64,000 bases of DNA from Limnanthes douglasii subsp. nivea (taxonomy: Eukaryota > Streptophyta > Magnoliopsida > Brassicales > Limnanthaceae), in NCBI GenBank assembly GCA_036936605.1, contig JAUPFV010000002.1:124542376-124606375 (forward strand). Reading direction: 5' to 3'. The notes under the pieces are model-generated. The model saw only the letters and a program-made list of their open reading frames with translations. It was not told where the DNA came from and ran no database searches. Shown here piece after piece: positions 19,999-32,045 of this stretch (positions are counted from its first letter, which is position 1; each line of letters opens with the position of its first letter). Both the position numbers and the translations under genes were made by a program.

Positions 19999-20219
19999 CC
20001 ATTAATATTAATATGAACAGACGCTGTCCAGCTCGTCAGCTGATTAAGGTCGTGACACTTCAATATTTGGAAGGCAAAAAATGTTTGATTAATGCAATCG
20101 GGTGGTCGGGTACTGGTGATGCCTCGTTAAAACCTCCTTGCGCCACCTAGGTAGGAAAGAGTGCATCCCCGATCAGTACAACAAAAAGGTAAAATACAAA
20201 TCGAAATACAACTTTGCTA

Positions 20220-23200
20220 CTATTCTAAGTACAATTTCAAGTGTTCGATATTCCAAGGTAGCCTCAAAAGATGTCCGAGCTTATTCTGCAGGCGGTATGT
20301 CCCGTTCTTGACTTTCTCAACGACTTCATAGGGTCCTTCCCAATTCGGGGCGAGTTTACCGAGGCTTTTATCTTTGGTGTGGAGGAAGACGCGCCTGAGA
20401 ACCTAGTCTCCAACCTTGAACTCCCGACGGCGGACTTTAGAAGCATATCGACTTCTCATCAGGGTCTGATAGTGCAAAGAGTTCAACTGGGCCCGGTTGC
20501 GCTTCTCTTCTACGAGGTCAAGTTCGAGTCGTCGGGTATCGTCGTTCGTTTCTTCCGCATAATTACCGACCCTGAAAGATGGGAAAATGGATTCCGCGGG
20601 AGTGACCGCGTCCATACCATATACTAAAGCGTAAGGCGACTCTTGGGTAGCTGTTCGTGGTGTAGTTCGGTAAGCCCATAGTACTTCTTGCAAGTAGTCA
20701 GGCCATTTTCCGGCCTTTCCATCGAGGTTTTTTCTTAGGCCCTCCAAAATGGTTCGGTTGGTTACTTTGACCTACCCGTTTGCTTGAGGGTGAAAAGGAG
20801 CTAAGAAGCATTGCCGGATTTTATGAGTGGTGCAAAAGGCTCTCATTTCTCTACTATCGAACTGCGGTCCATTATCCATAGTTAGCCTCTGCGGTACACC
20901 GAACCGACAACATATGTTTGCCCAAATGAATTTGACGATATCTTTTGCCTTAGTGGCGGACAAGGGTTCGGCCTCGACCCATTTGGAGAAATAATCCACT
21001 GCCACAACGATCGTCTGCCTTCCTCCCGATGCCATTGGTAATGGTCTGACTAGGTCGATTCCCCATCGGTCAAAGGGTAGGCCCTCAGATATTGATTCTA
21101 AGGCGGTCACAGGAACATTTATAGCGTGGCCGAACCTTTGACATGTGTCGCAGGTTTTTACTATGAGCCGCGCATCTGCGACTATCGTCGGCCAATAGAA
21201 CCCTGCGAGGAGAATTCGCCTAATTAGGGCCTTGTACCCACAGTGCGCCGCGCCCTCCCCGTCATGCAGCTCGGACACAATTATCTGCGACTCGTTGACT
21301 CCCAAGCACCGAAGTAGTGGACGACTGAAAGATTTTTTGTATAATATATCGCCTAAAAGGACGTATCCCCGGGCTTTGTTGCGTACTTTCCGAGCTGAAG
21401 CGCGATCTAATGGGAGCCGACCCTCGGCTAGAAATGCGATAATGTCCCGCCGCCAATCTGAGGTTGCTACCGAAGAGATCTGACATGCAATTTCAGGTCG
21501 ATTGTCTAACTCTTGACGTTTGATAATAGATGGGTTTTCTTATTCTGTCACCCAAGGGTAGCTGCTAGAGCAGGAAATCGTTGCCAAAGAATCCGCAGCC
21601 GTGTTTTCGCTCCTCGGGACGTGTTCATAGGTGATTTTGTCAAATGAAGCAGCCAAGACCCGAAGTGCTGCTAAGTATTGTAACAAATGTTCTTTCCAAG
21701 CCTCCGCGCTTCCCGAAGCTTGATTTATCAAAAGTTGGGAATCGCTGATGAGGCGTATCTTTCTGGCCCCGCACACCTGCGCCAGCCGTAGCCCGGCCAG
21801 AGCGGCCTCGTATTCTGCTTCGTTGTTTGAAGTATCGAAACCGAATCGGACGGCTTGAAGCATGCTTATGCCCGAAGGGGTGGTGATCTGTATTCCTGCT
21901 CCGCAGCCACCGATGTTTGCCCCCTCCGTCCGTTCTGACAATACATTCGCCCAGAGTGGCTTCTTGGGGTGGCATCTCCCGGTCAGGTCGTTCGGAATGA
22001 AACTCTACTAAAGAATCAGCCAAAGCCTGTCCTTTGATAGCCGTTCGAGGTTCAAAGTCAATGTCAAAATCTCCGAGCTCTACTGACCATTTGGACATTC
22101 TCCCGGACATTCCCGATCGCTGAAAATGTACTTGAGGGGGAATGATGTTCGGACCACGATAGGGTGAGCCTGAAAGTACGGGCGCATTTTCCGGGCTGCT
22201 GTCACTAGGGCGAGTGCCAATTTTTCCAATTTTAAATACCGAGTTTCCGCATCCAGCAAGCTTTTGCTCACAAAGTAGACCGTTGTAGGAGCCGGTCCTA
22301 ATTCACTAATTAAAGTCGCGCTAACCGTAAAGTTTGTAACTGCGATATAAAGGACAAATGCCTCGCCTACTGCGGGTTTCGTCAAAAGGTTCGGGGATGA
22401 TAGGTATCTTTTGATGCCCAAAAACGCTTCGTCACATTCAGAATTCCATGCAAAAATTTTGGCTTGTCTTAATACCTGAAAAAAGGGAGCGCATTTGTCA
22501 GAGGATCGGGAAATAAATCGGTTTAGGGCAGCCAGACGCCCCATCAGGATTTGTACTTCCTTGATGCTCCGGGGTGGAGTCATATCGGTGAGAGCTCGTA
22601 GTTGTGCGGGATCTGCTTCAATCCCTTTTTCGCTCACGAAGAAACCTAGGAACTTCCCTGATCGGACTCCGAAAGAACATTTCTCCGGGTTAAGCTTCAG
22701 ATTTATCCCTCGCAGGTTGTCAAAGGTTTCCTCGAGGTCTACAAGATGGGCCGCATCCGCGCTGCTTTTTACCAACATATCGTCGATGTACACCTCCATA
22801 TTTCTCCCGATCTGACCCTCGAATGTTTTGTTGACGAGCCTTTGGTATGTTGCGCCAGCATTTTTCAGCCCGAAAGACATTACTTTGTAGCAATATAATC
22901 CCCGACCCGTGATGAATGTGGTACTTTCTTGATCCGCGGCATGCAATTTGATCTGATTGTACCCGGCGTACGCATCCATAAACGATAGTAATTTGTTACC
23001 CGACGTTGAATCTACCAGCTGATCGATTCTTGGCATCGGGAAAGGATCTTTCGGGCACGCCCGGTTTAGGTCGGTAAAATCCACACACATTCTCCATTTG
23101 TCGTTTTTCTTTTTGACCAGAACGGGATTGGAGATCCACAGCGGGTAACGTGCTTCTTTGACGTGTCCGACGTCGATCATTCTCTCAACCTCTCGCAAGA

Positions 23201-23519
23201 TAACGTCTGCTTTTTCTGAGGAGAAGGCTCGACGCTTTTGGGAAATCGGTCTGACGTTTCTGTTGATAGTTAGTTTGTGCACGACAAAAGATTCCGGCAC
23301 CCCGGTGACATCTCACGAGCACCATGCGAATAGGTCTAGGTTTTTCCGCAGGAGGGTCAGCAGCTGTTCCCTTAGGTTCGGTGAAAGGCATACCCCGATC
23401 CGTAAAGACTTCCCCGCGGCGAAATGGTACTGCTCGCATTCCTCGTCTGTTGTTAAAAGGTTTGGAGCTTCCCGGGGGTCATCAACGGGCAACGACCCCG
23501 GGGGCAGCCCCATTAATTG
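20220..23519 (-). pseudogene. pol: pol of TatA copy 2, broken
   Basis: Same domain order as copy 1: RT with YIDDMLV, RNase H, archaeal-type RNase H, integrase with D, D and E motifs, and a GPY-type end. It shares three lesions with copy 1: TGA at 23313-23315, the base loss near 22116, and the extra G near 21922. It adds private stops at 21540-21542 (CAA to TAA), 20772-20774 (CAG to TAG, next to the catalytic E motif) and 20403-20405 (AAG to TAG). The TAG of copy 1 at 5269 is absent here. Follows gag-pro in frame through UAG-CAA-UUA. Confidence 0.88.
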
Positions 23520-23522
23520 CTA
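23514..23522 (-). promoter_or_regulatory. Readthrough context UAG-CAA-UUA, TatA copy 2
   Basis: GAA-TAG-CAA-TTA on the minus strand. The following base differs from copy 1 (AUG in place of AGG) but the six-base CAATTA is unchanged. Confidence 0.68.
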
Positions 23523-26060
23523 TTCTTGAGCTTGAACCATCTCTTGGTCTTTCTTAGGAGCTAATGCCGCTCGGTAGCATTCCCGTGCCGCCTTCTGGCT
23601 GCTTCGGACCACACCCACGTTGTTTCCGACCACGTACTTTAAACACTGATGAATCGTAAAAGTTACAGCGTGCATGCGCGATATCCATGATCGGCTGAAA
23701 ATGGCATTGTGGGAAGCCGGTGCGTCGACTACCATGAATAAAACCATGACCTTATTTTTGAAAGGGTCGCGGCCTAATTGTACTGTGCCTTCGAATTCTC
23801 CTATAACGTCTGCTGGTGACCCAGTAAACCCGACAATGGTTCGGTCAGACCGAGCAATCACTGGCGGTGTTCTGAACTTGGCAAAAGTAGATGCGAAGAT
23901 GATATTTGCGGAACTCCCGGTGTCCACCAAGATGCGCCGAACCTCCTCTCCCGCGATAGCAGCCCCAATCACAATGGCATCCTCATGAGGTCCGGCTATA
24001 TCCCTCATGTCGTCGTCATCGAAATGTAAAATCGGCGAGGGGGCGCTTCCGGTTTGGAAGCAAGTTCTGGCTTCCAGCTGAGTGGTTAAGTTGACGATGT
24101 GCCTTTTCCTGGAAGAATGCGTGACTCCCGCCATCGAATCTCCCCCAAAGATTGTCAAGGATTCGAAAAAATTACAAAGGTCTCGCACATTACCGACGCT
24201 CTCCTCAACTTCCTCCTCGATGATCCCGATAATGTTGCGGTTAGCTTCCGGGTCGAGATATTCGATGGAAACGTCAAACTGGTCGGTAACCTCAGAGATA
24301 GCCATGGTGATTTCGGATTTTGGTACCACCACGACTTCTTTCGAGGTCGCACCTTGCTGTGCTTTCTTCATATACTCCATGAGGTTTCTGTGTTCTATCA
24401 AAATCTGTATTTCTTTTTTCAAGGCAATGCAGTCCTTCGTATCATGCCCAACGTCCTCGTGATAGCGACAATATCGATTATTTCTCTGCTCTCGAGGCGT
24501 CGGAATTGGGAAAGGTTTTCGGTACATTCCGCTCCTCTTGGTTTTCTCATAGATTGACGCCACGCACTCCGTAAGGTTAGCGAAGTATGCAGTTCGGATC
24601 CATTTGTTAGACATGGGTCGCGACGTCGTCTGATTATTTCCCCTCGGTTTCGGACTGGTCAAGGTCGAATCCTTGTTCTTCACAGGAGGGTTCGGGTGTA
24701 TCGTGCTAACCGGTTGGACTGCCCGTGCGTAATCCGACTGGGTGCTCTGCCTTATGACTACTGACGCTTGGGCACTTTGTTGAATCTGTGCGGCCAATTC
24801 AGAGGCTTCGATCTCCTCGATCAATATCTGCTTCTCTATCTGCGCCAACAGTGCAGAAAACGTGAAAGCTTGTTTCTTTGTTACTGCTTGCTTCATTGGT
24901 CCGGGGAGCAGACCTAAGCGAAACGCTGTTAAGGCCACGTTTTCTTCGCAGTGGTCTAGGTCGGTTTTTGCGTCGATGAATCGCCTCGTATATTCTCTGA
25001 GGCTTTCCCCTATTTTTTGCCTGCAATTCATGATGGTGTCTCCGTTGGCTCGGAAGCTTTTGCTTCCCACAAAGTGCTGCCTAAACATCGTCCAGAACAT
25101 CCCGAAGTTCCGAATACTACCCTGCGGCAAACGGTTGTACCACTTAGAGGCTCGGTCCTTGAAAGTCATGGAAAAAACTCTGCATATGAGCTTGTCATCA
25201 TTATCGAAACTTAGCATGAAGTTTTTGAAGGCCTCCAAATGGTTATCCGGGTCTTTCTTCCCGTCGTACTTTTCTAGTTTTGAAACATCGAATCGCTTCG
25301 GGAGTTGTCCCGCGAGTATCTCATCGGACAGTGGGGATGCCCTCCAGTTGACTCCGAACTCACACGTTCCTCCCCCGAGGCCTTCTGTCTGAATTCCATA
25401 GAGTCCCTCGACTCCTGGGCTGACAAACTGACTGCTAGTTCGGTAACCGTGGTTCTGACTGTTCGACGGCTGCCATGGCACAGGTGGCAACACTGCCCGG
25501 TCTTCTCGGCTGGCGGCATGCATTTCTTCTTTCTCAAAGGAGACTGGGGTCTGTTTATCAGTGCTCCCCTTCTTATATTTCATAGGGTCTATCCTGAGCC
25601 TTCGGGGGCGTCGGGAACGAATTTTTTGTGTACGCTGGACCCTTTCCCGTCGCCGGTACTCTCTGCCCGAAGAGTCATCCGAGGGGTAATCTATCGTCGT
25701 GCCGCGATGGTCCTCTGGGTACCTCCGAGCCCTAGCGACTTGCTCGTCGTCGGGATGAGATTCTCGGTAATACCTAACAGGTCGGGCTTTGATTCGCGGA
25801 CCGACGTTATGGCCCGCCGCCTCCAAAATGGGTTCCTTGCCTTTTCCTTCCCGAACCCTTTTCTCACTTAGTGCCCGCTCTCTTTCTTCCTTTAACTTGG
25901 CAATATCTTCAAGAAGCTGTTTTCGCGTCATTATTAAGGTCGACCGTTTGTTCCGACCCCGGTCGTCGCGCTCCCGACCAGGGGCTTCTTCTCCTTCCGA
26001 CACCGAGACGGCTCTGACGACTTCTCTCCCGACCCTCTCTATCACAGCCTTGTTATTCAT
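23520..26060 (-). CDS. gag-pro: Gag-protease polyprotein, TatA copy 2 (846 aa, intact)
   Basis: Same length and architecture as copy 1: basic N-terminus, gag/capsid domain, C-x2-H-x4-H-x4-C knuckle (CRYHEDVGHDTKDC) and DTGSS protease. No stop or frameshift. It is a composite gene: the part at lower coordinates (protein C-terminal side) carries copy-3-type variants, such as GAATCCTTG near 24670. The part above about 24860 (protein N-terminal side) carries copy-1-type variants. The fusion keeps the frame. ATG at 26060 sits 74 nt from the functional 5' LTR. Confidence 0.92.
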   Translation of the reverse strand: MNNKAVIERVGREVVRAVSVSEGEEAPGRERDDRGRNKRSTLIMTRKQLLEDIAKLKEERERALSEKRVREGKGKEPILEAAGHNVGPRIKARPVRYYRESHPDDEQVARARRYPEDHRGTTIDYPSDDSSGREYRRRERVQRTQKIRSRRPRRLRIDPMKYKKGSTDKQTPVSFEKEEMHAASREDRAVLPPVPWQPSNSQNHGYRTSSQFVSPGVEGLYGIQTEGLGGGTCEFGVNWRASPLSDEILAGQLPKRFDVSKLEKYDGKKDPDNHLEAFKNFMLSFDNDDKLICRVFSMTFKDRASKWYNRLPQGSIRNFGMFWTMFRQHFVGSKSFRANGDTIMNCRQKIGESLREYTRRFIDAKTDLDHCEENVALTAFRLGLLPGPMKQAVTKKQAFTFSALLAQIEKQILIEEIEASELAAQIQQSAQASVVIRQSTQSDYARAVQPVSTIHPNPPVKNKDSTLTSPKPRGNNQTTSRPMSNKWIRTAYFANLTECVASIYEKTKRSGMYRKPFPIPTPREQRNNRYCRYHEDVGHDTKDCIALKKEIQILIEHRNLMEYMKKAQQGATSKEVVVVPKSEITMAISEVTDQFDVSIEYLDPEANRNIIGIIEEEVEESVGNVRDLCNFFESLTIFGGDSMAGVTHSSRKRHIVNLTTQLEARTCFQTGSAPSPILHFDDDDMRDIAGPHEDAIVIGAAIAGEEVRRILVDTGSSANIIFASTFAKFRTPPVIARSDRTIVGFTGSPADVIGEFEGTVQLGRDPFKNKVMVLFMVVDAPASHNAIFSRSWISRMHAVTFTIHQCLKYVVGNNVGVVRSSQKAARECYRAALAPKKDQEMVQAQE
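24762..24860. other. Inferred crossover interval within TatA copy 2
   Basis: The base at 24761 is the last of a close series of sites where copy 2 equals copy 3 and differs from copy 1. From 24861 rightward more than twenty sites show copy 2 equal to copy 1 and different from copy 3, with only about four the other way. The A at 24811 is private to copy 2. Judged by eye. Confidence 0.65.
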
Positions 26061-26115
26061 CCCGCAAAATGTGATTTTTTAAAGAACAAAAAAGATTCCT
26101 TTTCGGTATCACTCG

Positions 26116-26133
26116 TTCCCACAGACGGCGCCA
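26116..26133 (-). other. Primer-binding site of TatA copy 2
   Basis: Minus strand TGGCGCCGTCTGTGGGAA, one T inside the LTR. TGGCGCCG matches the complement of the tRNA-Asp 3' end. Confidence 0.68.
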
Positions 26134-26134
26134 A

Positions 26135-26461
26135 TGATGAGTTAATAATGGATTAAGGGAATATTTCGGGTATTGTGTCAGATGTGACTAGAGAGAGAAA
26201 GTCTAGAGAGAGAAAGAGAATGTATATTAAAATAATCCAAAAGTCCCCACTACCAAACATGCGGGTCACCTTTTATACTAAAATAAGGTGGGCCCGTTTG
26301 AGGCCTTAGTGGGCTGTTCAACTATTTGGTGATGTCCCTTAGTTAATTCTATGTTTACACATTGGTCCTTGAGAGACCTTAAATTCCTTAACGATTACAT
26401 AAAAAGCATTTTATTACAATCAGGCCCTCATAAATTATATAGGCAAATTCCTCCCTTATCA
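26135..26461 (-). repeat. Right LTR of TatA copy 2 (functional 5' LTR)
   Basis: 327 bp, seen as identical to the right LTR of copy 1 (10899-11225), with both AGAGAGAGAAAG units. TATA box TATAAAAGG on the minus strand at 26277-26269. It differs from its own left LTR by the 15-bp indel and four bases. Confidence 0.95.
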
Positions 26462-26466
26462 GTAAT

Positions 26467-29400
26467 GATGATGCGTCATTGATTTGTGCTATTGGCGAGT
26501 GTTATTATGTTGATGGTTTAAATTCAGAATGGTTTGTAGATATATATGTTTTATATCATTATGTTCTTAATAGAGAATACTTTTTTGATTATAAATGTGG
26601 AAATTTTTGAAGTGTCAAAATGGGAAACTATAACTCAACTACCATTGTTAGGTTGAGTGATATTTGTGTGAAGACATACGATGGGTACATACTCACACTG
26701 AAATATATGCACTATATTCCAAAACTATGTCTGGATTTATTTTCTAAAAATATCCTTGGTCAATATGGATATCATATTATAATGATGGCAACTGTAAATT
26801 GTCCAAAAGTTCGATGATAGTTTTTCGATGTGATTTTGTTTCTCTTTATATGAGACATAGTTGGTTATATTTTAGGATGAGTTGAATGCAGTTTAGAATA
26901 ATTATTCCATTAATTTGTGGCATTAAATACTATGATACATGAGTAACAAGAAAATTAAAAAAAACCTCGAGAGGTAGATTACTCAATATTGTTGATAAAG
27001 CTATCATTATTGACCTTTGTGACTATTGTTTAGCATGAAAGTAACTTAGAGCTTTGATTTCTAAAAAATCTACCAGAAGATAATGAAAGTTGAAGTGAAT
27101 ATACTCTGATGTTTGTGGCTCTATTTAAGTGGAGCCTATTGGTGGTAACAAATACTTTGTTACATTTATTGATGAGATTACTCAAAAACCTTGGGTAAAC
27201 ATGTTGTAGAAAAAAAGAGTCAAGTGTTCAATATCTTTCAGAAATTTCATATCATGGTAAAAAATAAAATAGAGAGAAAGTTGATATATCGTCGATTTGA
27301 CAATGGTATCCACTATACTTTGAATGAGTTCAAAAGTTATAACTCGCATTATGGAATTAGACATGAGAATATAATATCATGTACACCACAACACAATAAA
27401 GATACTGAGAGAATAAAACAAACCATTATAAAGAATGTGAGATGCATGCAAGAACTATCTAAACTTCCTAAAAAAACATTTAGTTGAAGCAGTTTATTAT
27501 GATGTGTAATTGATCAATATAGCTTTATCAATAACTTATTATTTTGATATTTCAAAAAGAGTATGGAAAGTGAATGATCATACAGATTCAGATATTAGAC
27601 TTTTTAGGTGCAAGCTATACAAGCATGTTCCATATGAAGATAAATCTAAGATTGGTTTAAAGACTAACCCTTGTGTCTTTGTTGAATATGGTAAGAAAGA
27701 TGATGGGTTTAGACTTTATTATCCCGAGAAGAAAAAATATATGAGAAATAGATATGTGGTAGTCTTTAAGAACGAGATGGTTGCAGATCTTTTAAGTTAG
27801 GTTCACTACTACCTTTGATATATCTTTTGATACTACTAATTTAGTTTCTTTTTCTACTATTTATTATGTAAATCAACTAGAAAATAATAATATTAAGGTG
27901 GTTCCTGGTGATATCAAGGATGTTCCACTTGGTTGTGATTTACAACTGTCATGTTCATGAGCATGATTCTAATGAGGCCTTATTTGAGGAAGAATGCAAT
28001 GATGAAGAAATTCAAGATGAAGAAATTTATGAGAAATGGGAGCAAACTACCCCTCACGTGGAGGATGCACGAGTTCGAAGGTCAACTAACGAGAGAAAAT
28101 CTTCAACAAAGTATTCAAACTCGGATTTTATTCTAGTTATTAAAGATAAAGAGCCATATAATTATCAAGACGTGTTATTTCATGAGGAAAAAACCCTTTG
28201 GTTTGATAATAATGAAGAAAAATATATTTTTCTTGAGAAAAAGTGAAAATATGAGCTGATGAAACCTCATAATGAAAATAAAGTCTTAAAATGGGTCTCC
28301 AAGAACAAAAGAGATGGTAAGAAGGTTATCAAATGCAAAACAAGATTGGTAGTAAAAAAGATAAAACCAGAAGAAAACAAAAACATTGATTTTTATGAGA
28401 TCTTATCTCTCATTGTCAACATGACTTCTATCAAAATTGTATTGGGTTTAACTATACGTCTTAATCTTAATTTGGAACAAGTTGATCTAAAAACTATATT
28501 TTTACATGATGACTTACCTGAGGAGATCTACGTTGAAAAACCTAAAGGTTTTGAAGAGAAAACGAAAGAAAAGTAGTTAGTAATTTGAAAATGAGTATTT
28601 ATGGGCTTAAGCACGAACCAATGCAATTTTACTAGAAATTCGACTCGTTTACGCTAAATAATGGTTATAAACAAATTCATGTCGATTTATGTGTCTATTT
28701 TAGAAAGTTGCATAGAGATAATTCCATCATACTTTTTATATATGCAGATGTTATGTTGATAGTTAGGCAAGATGTTGAGATGATTATTAGTTTGAAGAAA
28801 GACTTAGCCAAATATTTTGACATGGATTAGATTATATTCATAAAATAAAATTTTAGGCATTAAAATTGCTTGTGATAGGAAAACATGAAAGTTATAGCTA
28901 TTGCATGAGGAATATATTGAACGTATACTTGAAAGGCTTAATATGAAGAATGCCAAGAAATTTATTACACTATTAGCTACACATTTCAACATAAGCAATA
29001 AAGCATGTCTAAAAATGGATAAATATATAGAAATTATTTAAACTATTCCTTACTTGTCTCTTGTTGTTCTTTGATGTATGATATGATGTTTACAAGACCA
29101 AATATTTGATATGTTATCGGATAAGTCAGTAGGTGTTTATACTATCCGAGTAAATTTCATTGTGAATCATTGAATTGGATACATAAGTACTTGTGAGGCA
29201 CATCTTTTTTTAGTGTGTGTTATAGAGGTGGAATACTTGAATAATATACAAATGTTGACATGACTGGTGATCTTGATAACCAAAATTCTGCATTAGGTTA
29301 TATGTTATCATTTTCAGATGGGTCATTTATTAACAATTTAAGTAATAAAAATGCGTTGCATTTTCAACAAATGAGGCAAAATATATTGCAACAATACAAG

Positions 29401-29653
29401 CAAATGATAGACATTTTTTTGGTTTAAGAAGTTTCTTCAAAAGCTGGGGTTGAATAAAGATGATTTTGTAGTATTCTTTGATAATAAGAGTGATATGGAT
29501 TAGGAAATAATCCAATGTATCAGCCACGAATCATATTGATGTAAGATATTATTGGTTAGGTGATATGATCGAGACAAAAGAAATAAAGTTGAAAAAATTC
29601 ATACTGATAACGAACATGAACGTATCTTCCCTATAACGGGGTAGAGGGGAGAT
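26467..29653 (+). pseudogene. Ty1/copia pol relic, duplicate of 11231-14416
   Basis: Same decayed protease, integrase, RT and RNase H blocks in the same order, with the same stops and a handful of substitutions (for example GAAAGTAAC for GAAAGCAAC near 27040, and ACATGAC for AAATGAC near 28420). It lacks the gag half because that lies left of the copy 1 insertion and was not part of the duplicated unit. Ends at the polypurine tract before 29654. Confidence 0.88.
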
Positions 29654-30197
29654 TGTTAGGGTCCAACCCAGCTTAGATTCAACTTTATAACTTAGTATTA
29701 ATTAATCTTTGGTTATATATATAAGGGAAAAAGATAAGAGAATAACACACACAAAAGTAATACAAGAGAAGATAGAATATGTTTGGATGTGTTATGTTCA
29801 GCCGTAATCAAAAGATACGATCAGAGGGTAACAAATGTCGGTCTTTGTTGTTTTTTAAACAATGTGTTTGGGACATCTATTAATTTAATCTTGATAGTTA
29901 TATTTTGATTTTTTTCTATGGTCTAGGATAAATTTATACTCGAATAGTGTAATATATTTGGTGATATTGTTCATTTTTGCTATATTCTTGTTAATTTATT
30001 ATCTTTAATATTGTAGATGAGTTGTAGAACTTTATGAGATTTATTTGGACGTACTTGTACCTTTAACTTATAATAATATTGGTGTTTAGGGTGGACTCCT
30101 CATAAGTCCCATGGTTTTTTAATTTTCACGTCAAAAGAGTTTTTCCATGTAAAATAAATCTTATGTGTTGATTTATTTTTCCATTACTTATGTTTTT
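29654..30197 (+). repeat. 3' LTR of the copia relic, duplicate (right edge uncertain)
   Basis: TGTTAGGGTCCAACCC start, TATA-like ATATATATAAGGG, and the same decayed end as 14417-14960. Confidence 0.55.
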
Positions 30198-31269
30198 TGT
30201 GGTTAGAGTTTGTCGTTAAATTTGGTTAATAATTGGTAAATAGTTGGTGGTTAATTAGGTTTATTATTTGGTTGATTTTCTTGAAGTTGATCTCGTGGGT
30301 GTTTGATATACTACTCATTGGGTCATTCATTTCACACATACCAAAATCATCAAATTATTGTGCACAAATCTAATAGTCTTTATTATGGATACTACTTACA
30401 AGACAACAAATTTCAATATACCATTATTTAAAATTATCAATGTAACTTTAACAAACTGTCGTGTTGGCTCTTCTTTTTAATGAGTTTTGAGAAGTTTAAA
30501 AATAAAATGTGGTCTTTAACTTGTCTAAAATCCATGATGGAAGAGAGTTGACATGCTTTAGTAAGAGTTTATCTTGATGTGGGCGATTGATGATGTATAA
30601 TCTTTGCTGATATATTTTTCATAATTAATCTTTTTTTTTTATTGATTAAGTTTTGGCTAATTTACATATTTGATCATCATCAGTAGGCTCCTTACTCCTT
30701 GGGAACAGAGTGATGAAGGAGTATAAATTTATTCATGACAATTCTTATAAAGCTAAATTGTTATTTTTGAGATCGATCATGTTTCTTGATCTATATTATT
30801 GGCTTATGTATTACTTGTCTTTGTCGAACCAAAAATGTTTTATTTAAATTTTTTGTCATACCGTCGAGCCTTTGGATTTTAGATTTGTTTGATTTGAAAA
30901 AATGAGGTTCGAGGGTTCAGCGTATTTAGGTAGCAATTCATATAACTTTCTAAAATTAATGGTTTGTGCGATCGATCTTGTGAGCTTTGATTTAAGTGGA
31001 GTTCTGAACTTTGTTGATCTACAATTTGTCGACCCTAGTTGCTTTTAGCCAAAATATTATAACTTTGGATAGCCTAGTTTGATATTCCCCATAGTGATAT
31101 ATTGTTTAAAACCTATCGATAAAAACCTATATTGAAAAAAAAAAATCTTTAATTGGCGAAAAAAAAAAGAAAATAGTGAGTAGTTTGCTATTAGTGTAAT
31201 TTGTGTATTTTTGGTAATTTTACTGGATTGGATATCCTTCAAAGTGAAAATATTAGAAGTATTATTATT
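30198..31269. other. Unassigned AT-rich spacer (duplicate), no gene seen
   Basis: Matches 14961-16030. Differences are mostly single bases and homopolymer lengths. Nothing further recognised. Confidence 0.7.
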
Positions 31270-31274
31270 AAGTA
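31270..31274. repeat. Target-site duplication AAGTA, left side of TatA copy 3
   Basis: Repeated exactly at 40411-40415, which shows copy 3 is bounded by its original insertion site. Confidence 0.93.
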
Positions 31275-31586
31275 TGATGAGTTAATAATGGATTAAGGGA
31301 ATATTTCGGGTATTGTGTCAGATGTGACTAGAGAGAGAAAGAGAATGTATATTAAAATAATCCAAAAGTCCCCACTACCAAACATGCGGGTCACCTTCTA
31401 TACTAAAATAAGGTGGGCACGTTTGAGGCCTTAGTGGGTTGTTCAACTATTTGGTGATGTCCCTTAGTTAATTCTATGTTTACACATTGGTCCTTGAGAG
31501 ACCTTAAATTCCTTAACGATTACATAAAAAGCATTTTATTACAATCAGGCCCTCATAAGTTATATAGGCAAATTCCTCCCTTATCA
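31275..31586 (-). repeat. Left LTR of TatA copy 3
   Basis: 312 bp with the 15-bp deletion and a TATA box changed to TATAGAAGG. Appears identical to the left LTR of copy 2. Confidence 0.95.
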
Positions 31587-32045
31587 GTAGCCCCCCGGTC
31601 TTCGGGAGCGTTGGGAGCGAAGACTTATTACCAAACCCGTGTTCGTCGTTTGTGTTAACCCACTCCTCAGATTCCGACGTTTCCCTTTTTGGCTTCGGTT
31701 AAGGTCCGACGTATTTCAACCAGATCTGCTCCTTCAGACAACGCTCGGGTTGTAAGATCTTCATTTCCCGACGTTATTAGCCCTGAGTTGGGTCGGTTTT
31801 CAACTTATTTTGGGCTTTTATCATGGGCCTTTCTGCGTTGGGCCGATTTTTCTTCGGGGTTATGGTGGCGAAAGCCTAGTTCATTAATCGGTTCGTAGGG
31901 GACGGCTTAGGTAGGCCTTTGTCAGAAGGCGATCAACACGTGTCACCGGTCCTAGGGGTGCGTCTTTTCCCGACTAGGCTTTTAGGGAGACCCTTTATCT
32001 TCCCGCTGTGCTTTTGTCGATTCGTATTCTCCGATCATTCATCCT

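Larger units (their letters stand above)
16036..26461 (-). mobile_element. TatA copy 2: chimeric element formed by unequal crossing-over
   Basis: 10.4 kb. The left end (312-bp LTR with a 15-bp deletion and four diagnostic bases, aORF promoter deletion, flank AAGTA) is like copy 3. The right end (327-bp LTR, flank GTAAT) is like copy 1. Variant sites change from copy-3-like to copy-1-like inside gag at about 24762-24860. Gag-pro is intact; pol and aORF are broken, and a deletion of about 100 bp removes part of the aORF coiled coil. Confidence 0.92.
26462..31274. repeat. 4.8-kb spacer, second copy of the tandem duplication
   Basis: Begins GTAAT (26462-26466, the right target half of copy 1) and ends AAGTA (31270-31274, the left target half of copy 3). 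Collinear with 11226-16035. Confidence 0.93.

Noticed and set aside
11226..31274. Spacer duplication as a pure assembly artefact
   Set aside because: The two copies differ at roughly 25 positions including indels, and the flank swap fits a known recombination product; still worth a long-read check.
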